Shown here piece after piece: positions 31,721 through 37,500 of a DNA stretch of 37,500 nt. The position numbers and the translations under genes are program-made. The stretch lies in the NCBI GenBank assembly GCA_012295275.1, contig CM022669.1, positions 16,285,172-16,322,671 on the forward strand, in the 5' to 3' direction. Every line of letters begins with the position of its first letter. Within the stretch, counting starts at the first letter, position 1. The stretch is from Chrysomallon squamiferum. Taxonomy: Eukaryota; Mollusca; Gastropoda; Neomphalida; Peltospiridae. The notes under the pieces were generated by a model. It saw nothing but the letters and a program-made list of their open reading frames with translations, was not told the origin of the DNA and ran no database searches.

Positions 31721-32961
31721 GACACTGAGTCGGTATACAATACGTGAGACCTTTTGAAAAGTTTACCCTGTGAAAACTGAGATCACAGAAAAACAATTGG
31801 ATAAAGGATACAGTTTGTACATGTGTGTTTACGTATATGTATGTATATATATATATATATTATTTATTTTTCTTCTGACATTTTCTGAACAGAATGATTT
31901 ATCTGATAAGAATAAAAATATATATATATTTTTTGTTCATCTACAGCATAAACTGAACATAGATAATCCAATATTTAATTATACAGGTGATTTCCATGCC
32001 AAACTTGGGATAGGATGTTATTCGCATTTTTCTGTTTTCCATTTTAGTGAACAAAGACTTAGCACAGGCCTAAGCTTAAAATTTAAAACAAACAGTGAAA
32101 TGTAAACAGCAAAATTAACAGTTCCAAAAAAATATACTTTCAAACCAGCTTTTCTGATATTTTCATTTTCTGAAAGCTTGACGACTGATCAGATGCATAT
32201 AATGTCTCTGTATCTATTACTTTGCACCAGCATATGGATTTATGTACTTTTTAATTTAGTACGTACGTACTTTTGTACTTCATATAATAATATAACACTA
32301 TAGTTGTGTTTCTTTTTCTACTTTATTATTTCATTACAGTCATATTTACAAAACGTGTCATTTTTTTTGACATCGATCAACGGATGTAGACACTAATCCA
32401 GCACATAATAAACAATCGTAAACGCTTTTTGTTTTCTTCTGTTTTGTTTCGATCTTTCTACTGCCATATTTTTGCGCTTAATTCTTCTTTAAACAAAACC
32501 TCTGTCCTATTTTGAGGTTCCATTAAAGCGAGAATTCAGAAAGTCGACAAGATCAATAAGGAAACAAAGCTTGTTCCATTATTAGAAGTTGGCCAATATA
32601 AAATTATTTCCAGAAAAATGATTTCTTTTTTCAGTATTTGATAATAGGCGGCAGGCATTCTGCTGTTCCGTTTTGAAATGTCGCTCTGTTCTCCGTAATA
32701 ATCGCCAAGTCTGTGGTAAACGTTATGAAGCTGGAAATGAAGACTTGGTGAATGAAAAACTGAATCACAGAACACAATGTAGTAACGATTCTTATCATTT
32801 TTTTTTTTTTGTTAGGTGTCAAGTATTAGTTATGTGTGTTGTTGTGTTGTTTGTTTGTTTTGCTTTGCTTCTCTTTTCTTATTTATTTATTTATTATTAC
32901 TATTCTTATTATTATATATGTGGTGGTGGTTATTATTTTCCTTTGTTTTCTTGCATTCTGA
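31721..32961. other. AT-rich stretch, no supported gene
   Basis: TA tracts lie at about 31845-31860 and 31919-31929. An alternating palindrome AGTACGTACGTACT lies near 32260. The 111-codon frame at 31770-32105 carries a TA-derived stretch and shows no family likeness. Overlapping frames at 32.5-33.0 kb on both strands are likewise unassigned. Confidence 0.5.
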
Positions 32962-33150
32962 CCATATGATTCAACATCACCTTGTTGTGTTTGTTGTTAT
33001 TGTTGCTGTTGTTGTTGTTGTTGTTGTTGTTGTTGTGTTTTACATGACAAAGATATGATTCAATATCACACTGTTTTTATCTGTTGAATTGTTTGTGTTG
33101 TGTTTTTTGCTGTGTTTTACATTATAACTATATGATTCAATATCATATAA
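32962..33150. repeat. (GTT)n array inside a degenerate 77-bp tandem repeat
   Basis: ATATGATTCAAYATCAY occurs at 32964-32980, 33053-33069 and 33130-33146. GTGTTTTACAT precedes the last two at 33035-33045 and 33112-33122, so those two units have a period of 77. The first unit is spread to 89 by the (GTT)n array at about 32982-33036. Confidence 0.8.
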
Positions 33151-33922
33151 AGTTTTTTTTAGAGATATGATATTGGTCAAGATTCCTGTTTCTAAGTCTT
33201 AACAGACAACTGTTTGGTTTTTGGAAATAACTTGTCACTGATTTATCATAGTCGTAAGGTATTGTTTGAAATCAAGAAGAATAAGAAAATAATTATATAT
33301 ATATATAACACAGAAATTAATAAACTGATATCTATCTAATTAATCTGTAAACAAAATTATGCGATCATTTTAATTAATCCCTTCATAAAATTCCATTTTT
33401 AGCCACAGAAGTAAGTCAAGGGAATATTATAATTTTGTACTTTATTTACAAAACACAAATTCTCTTCATTTCATATAACATTTCATGCTGATATCTGTGA
33501 TAATCTGTAGATCTCATCAACTTTTGAATGTCAAAATATATTCCTAGCATCAACATTGCTTTCTGTCAGCATGGACAGAAAAACGTGGGCAACTGAAAAA
33601 AAAAATAATAATAAAAAATAATTAAAAAAAGCTTAAAATGAAATAATAATACTGCTGTGCATATTCTTATAATGGCAAAGCGTAATGACAATTTTATTTT
33701 ATTTTTTATTATTAATATTTTTTTTTTAATCTCTTTTCAAAAATTCGAGATTCAGGGAAATAAAAGAGAAAGCCGTAATATTTTTTAAATCTAAATATTA
33801 ATGATGATGTGATGTGTATCCGTTAATGTAAGTTTACAGGTTCACTGATATCTTGTAGAAGAATAAAAGATAACTGAAAGACTAAGAGGCTCACATAAAG
33901 AGTAAAACAAAAAAATTCTACA
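33151..33922. repeat. AT-rich stretch with a short inverted repeat of A/T tracts
   Basis: The A-rich segment at about 33597-33630 and the T-rich segment at about 33694-33729 are near-complementary (AATAATAA patterns against TTATTATT) and enclose about 65 bp. A word resembling the end of the 138-bp repeat, GCTCACATAAAG, lies near 33889. It is too short to call a third copy. Confidence 0.5.
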
Positions 33923-34395
33923 TTTTTTTTTTTTTTTTTTTTTACATTTATAAATATGGAAGAAAAAGCAAAAACACATAATACAAAGAGGGGATAATGG
34001 TAAGAAAATGAACTAGAAGTAAAAGAAGAAGATCATGATTGTGACTGAAAAAGATGATGATGACGACGATGATGATGAAGAAAAATAAGAGAAAAATGAT
34101 GACGAAGATGAGGCTGATGATGATCATGATGACTATAAAAATGGTTAAATCTTTTTTTTTTTTTTGAAAAATAGCAGCTGAAGGCTAAAGAAAAAAGGAA
34201 ATATAAGGACAAGCCATAATTATGATGATGAAAATGATGACGAAATGATAATTATCCACTGAAAGAAAAAGAAAACGAAGATTATGATGATGATGGTGTA
34301 GACGATGATATGATGATCATCAGATGATGACGATGGTGATTGATGACAACGATAACGATGATGATGATGGTGATGTCGATGATGAAGGTAAAATT
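33923..34395. repeat. T22 run and degenerate (GAT)n arrays
   Basis: T run at 33923-33944. GAT/GAC/GAA triplets spread over about 34050-34130 and again 34222-34385, with A-rich spacers. The minus-strand His/Ser frame is a reading of the array. Confidence 0.9.
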
Positions 34396-34840
34396 GGAAA
34401 ATTAGCGAGAAAAAAGAAGAATAATACATCAGCATCCATTTCGTTTGTTTTGACGCATTTACTCATTAACGATTTCTGAAGAAGATCGCACAAGATTTAA
34501 ACAAGGAAAACGAGAAAAACATTCGGTCTCCAGTGTGGCAAAATTATCTGGAATCTTGAAAGACGAGCTAAGAACAATGGCTAAGAAAGTTAATGATGAT
34601 CTTCACGTTTTCGTACGGGTGGTTTCAAGAAACGAAATGGAAAAAAGAGACAGACAAGAAATATTACTGTAATTACTCATTAAATTCAAATTAAGAAAAC
34701 CGAATTGAATCCATATTATGTTCTTAGAAACTGGTAGAAGTAAGTACGTAGAAGAAAAGGAAGGCATATTAGTGATTATAATAAATAATAGAAGGAAATG
34801 TACACTAATATACGTACATGTGGTGATAACTACGACACAT
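34396..34840. other. AT-rich stretch, nothing recognised
   Basis: Ordinary sequence between two microsatellite groups. The 176-codon minus-strand frame over 34603-35133 is the longest open frame in the window. It is built on the microsatellites to its right and carries Leu/Ser/Tyr low complexity. Confidence 0.55.
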
Positions 34841-35095
34841 ACATATATATATATATATACAAAGAAACACCTAAAGAAAAAATCATTTATACACATATAA
34901 ATACGCACACATACAAGCAAGAAGATAGACATACATACATACTCACACACATACATACAAATACATCGTTGTACAAATATAGAAACAGAGTAGAAAGAGA
35001 ACGAGAGAAAAGAGATGATGAGAGAGAGAATAAAAGAATGAGAGACAGAGAGATAGAGTGGACAGATAGACAGACAGAGAGAGAGAGAGAGATAA
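34841..35095. repeat. (TA)n, (CATA)n and (GA)n microsatellites
   Basis: TA at about 34841-34859, CATA/CACA units at about 34895-34965, then interrupted GA/GACA units at about 34995-35093. Confidence 0.9.
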
Positions 35096-35879
35096 TGTAA
35101 ACGAAATGTAAATGAATATCTATTTGTATTCAAATATTTCCCTGCTAATTTCCTTTTGGTTAAATAAATAAAACAGGTACAAAGATAAAAAAAAATAATA
35201 ATAATTTAAATAATAATAATTTATCTGCATATTTTGCAATTACATTTAAACACTCCACACACCTTTACAATAATAATCACACTGGAAAATGTTAATTGGA
35301 CAATTTCCCTTCATCACTGGCAAGAATAACGTCGTAAATTAGTGTTAATAAAAGTTCATAAAGTATTAAAAATATTCAAATAAATTCTTTATCAGTGTGT
35401 ATAATTAACGTTTAATGTCTCAGTTTGGTTTTCTTCAAATGCCAGCCGCAGTTAACACAATGCTGTACACTGTTGTATGCTAGGAGAAGAAAGCAATACG
35501 TTATTTCCATGTCAGAGCAGCGGAGTCGTGTTTTCTTTTTCACTTGAAATATGCCACATCCCTAGACAAATGGTTATGACATTATAATTTATAATCCATC
35601 CAAAATCTTTTTCCGTAGCCGGGTCAGAAAGTGAAAAAAAAAAATTTGATGAAGAGTGCATACGTCCTTCCGTCAAAGTGGGACAGACAGAGCAGTACGA
35701 GTGTCAAGTGAGAGGATTTCGTACATGTTTTAATTTGACAATTTATTCGTTTCGTTTCCTTCTTCTTGTATATTTGCTCTTTGCTTTGACTTCACCCGTC
35801 CGTCTCGTTTCAGTATAATACAAAGATAAATCAGTCATTTGAGAGTATTTTATGATTTTGAAGAAGAAGATAATGAATT

Positions 35880-35882
<3 letters not shown>
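35096..35882. other. Single-copy-looking stretch
   Basis: The segment 35410-35720 is of higher complexity, with mixed GC, but shows no open frame or motif cluster I can support. Confidence 0.5.

Positions 35883-35919
<37 letters not shown>
35883..35919. repeat. T37 homopolymer
   Basis: 37 T in a row, followed by ATT triplets. No retroposed body is recognisable next to it. Confidence 0.95.
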
Positions 35920-35921
<2 letters not shown>

Positions 35922-36099
35922 TATTACTTTATCTCGATTGCAGAAAAATGAATTTAACTAATATATTTGTTTCTATGTATACGTGAACAATATTACTTTA
36001 GCTACTATTAGAGTTATTATTATTACGAATACTAATACCATATCGATTATCTGTCTGTCAGATGATTAACAGTGTTTTAATTTTCATTTAGTCTTTAGT

Positions 36100-36235
36100 A
36101 TTATTTTATTTCATTTTATTTTTTTTTATTTTATTTTATTTTATTTTATTTTATTTATTTTTTTTTTTTATTTTTTTATTTAAATTTTTTTTTTTTTCTT
36201 TAATTTTATTCTCGTTTGTTTTTCCTCTTCTTTTT
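36100..36235. repeat. (TTTTA)n array and T-rich tract
   Basis: TTTTA pentanucleotides at about 36124-36155, flanked by T-rich sequence up to about 36235. Confidence 0.9.
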
Positions 36236-36289
36236 TTTCCTCGATATTTTTCTTCACCCCTGGAATCACAGTAGTTAAATTTGCAGTCT

Positions 36290-36545
36290 TTTCCGACACG
36301 ACTTGGATTTGGTTGAGCAGAGGGTCAACCAGCGTCCTGACCTATTGACCAACAGCAATAGATCTTTCAGCCTGACAAATCATTTGACGCTTATTCTGTC
36401 TGGCTACACGATTTCTTTCGTTCCTGAACAAGTCAAATCAGGCGCTGGTTCAGACCCACTAGAGACCCACTGCTTGAAAAAGACGAGCTCTGTGTCGACA
36501 TACGCTGTCTGTTTTACCACGGAGACTGAAGTAAATGTCTCATAT
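36290..36545. other. Higher-GC island with two adjacent small hairpins
   Basis: TGGTTGA-N8-TCAACCA at 36310-36331 is followed 10 bp later by CTATTG-N8-CAATAG at 36342-36361. Further on, AGACCCACT occurs twice close together near 36453. An 87-codon plus-strand frame starts at 36303 and has mixed composition, with no recognised domain. It could be a repeat remnant, a structured element or an unrecognised exon. Confidence 0.35.
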
Positions 36546-37500
36546 TCACATATTTTCAGCTTCTAACTCCAGGCGAATTTCTCAAGTTTTATTTTCTTTC
36601 GTTTTTTTCTTTCTTCTTTTTTTTTCTTTTCTTTTTACCCCCCTTTACGAGAATATAATTTATATCGAGAGTCCCTTCCATAAGGTTTTTTTTTTTTTTA
36701 ATTTAGCTCCACTTTTTAGATTAATGAGTAGCCTATGTGGTCGACGTATGATAATAAAATCTTTGTTATCTGTATGTATATATATATATATATACACACT
36801 GAATTGACGATGCTTTCTTTTTCTCGTTTTTTTTTTATTACTATTTTTTTTAATTAAAAATCGTGAGTAGTTCGATACTTCATTTTATTTCACCGAATCC
36901 ACTTTAATTTAGAAAAAGTTTACGCGACTTTTGATCTCTGAAATGCCGGCTGGTTTAATCGTAAGACGAGAGATTGCAAACAGTATTGGTGTTTTTGAAT
37001 TAGAGTTTCACCCGGAGGCTGTGTCTGTGAAACTGAAAGCGGACAACATGGCTTTTTGACAACGTAACCGAATTTCGTTTCAAGTTGCGAGACACATGTT
37101 AAATGCTGATGAAACAGAATAAAGAAGTAGGGTTTTTTTTTTTTTTTTCATCATGTTATAGTGTTTTGAAATAATAGCCCGACCAATGTTTCGTTTTTCT
37201 CTCAACCAAAATGATGTTGTTCTAGTGTCTGGAACGTATTTGTGTCTGCCTCTGTACTTTTCCACCAGTCTCGTTACAGTGGATGACAGCCACAAAGGAA
37301 AAGTTCTCCGACCAAAATTCGTCGTGATAAAATCCCCTGTAAATGAAATTGCTGATAAAATTCTGTAATGTGTCTATCTAATAATCTTCTCACCTGATGA
37401 GTTCCTAACTCTAGTTATGTTCAGTATGTCCACCACATCTCTTTAGTAGTAGCTGCAGCTTTCAGTATTGTCTGTGTGGCAAATGTAATTAAAGTTGTGG
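36546..37500. other. AT-rich end of the window
   Basis: T-rich pieces lie at 36600-36640, 36687-36700 and 37133-37148, with a TA tract at about 36777-36794. Frames at 37080-37295 (minus) and 37186-37368 (plus) overlap each other, which argues against both. No gene is seen running off the window edge. Confidence 0.55.

Noticed and set aside
33885-33930. Possible third copy of the 138-bp element (GCTCACATAAAG then TTCTACATTTTT)
   Set aside because: Only about 12 bases match well and the rest of the element is not visible. Chance similarity in AT-rich DNA cannot be excluded.
34603-35133. 176-codon minus-strand frame, the longest in the window
   Set aside because: Much of it is a reading of GA, CATA and TA microsatellites. 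Composition is low complexity, with no domain or start context.

Overview
The window looks like non-coding DNA from an AT-rich, microsatellite-rich animal genome. A cephalopod such as an octopus is the most likely source. This is inferred from the dense long arrays of (GA)n, (TCTA)n, (TTTA)n, (GT)n and ATT/ATC triplets, from long A and T runs, from small tRNA-derived repeat remains, and from the lack of compact genes. No complete protein-coding gene, rRNA, canonical tRNA, CRISPR array or bacterial-type operon can be supported. Almost all open frames are translations of simple repeats (SLSLSL, CVCVCV, YIYIYI, IIII, FFFF) or short chance frames. The window is best read as intergenic or intronic sequence, and which of the two cannot be told from here.

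Layout. 1-6.1 kb holds a degenerate 21-bp minisatellite (681-1039), two non-repetitive islands rich in homeodomain and Sox-like words (1235-1530, 2740-2860), an exon-like open stretch near 3.4-3.7 kb, and several microsatellites. 6.1-12 kb holds an island with a nuclear-receptor half-site and an E-box, a long (GA)n array, a 71-bp duplication, and a hairpin cluster at 10.36 kb. 12.0-12.25 kb is the most promoter-like place: a CpG-dense block in AT-rich surroundings with TATAAG, a full CRE and an initiator-like word, then an ATG in strong Kozak context. 13-17 kb holds microsatellites, a paired-CRE island (14.1 kb) and a paired CACGTG island (16.24 kb).

16.7-24 kb is the most structured part. 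It has two copies of a 138-bp dispersed element, one preceded by tRNA-type A and B boxes. It also has a GC-rich hairpin (18.31 kb), a 102-bp tandem duplication, a perfect 40-bp AT palindrome, and a pair of inverted repeat arms 3.2 kb apart (20.0 and 23.3 kb). A 73-nt pre-miRNA-like hairpin lies at 23,824-23,896. 24.5-29.5 kb is dominated by triplet arrays, two of them self-complementary, with a second paired-CRE site at 25.87 kb. 29.6-31.7 kb is unusually free of repeats and holds another conserved-element-like block. 32-37.5 kb is mostly triplet arrays, T runs and AT-rich filler, with a hairpin-bearing island at 36.3 kb.

No set of genes working together can be described. The strongest leads are the 23.86-kb hairpin, the 12.05-kb promoter-like block, and the long inverted repeat, a possible double-stranded RNA and ADAR substrate if one transcript spans it. 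All three are sequence-only predictions.
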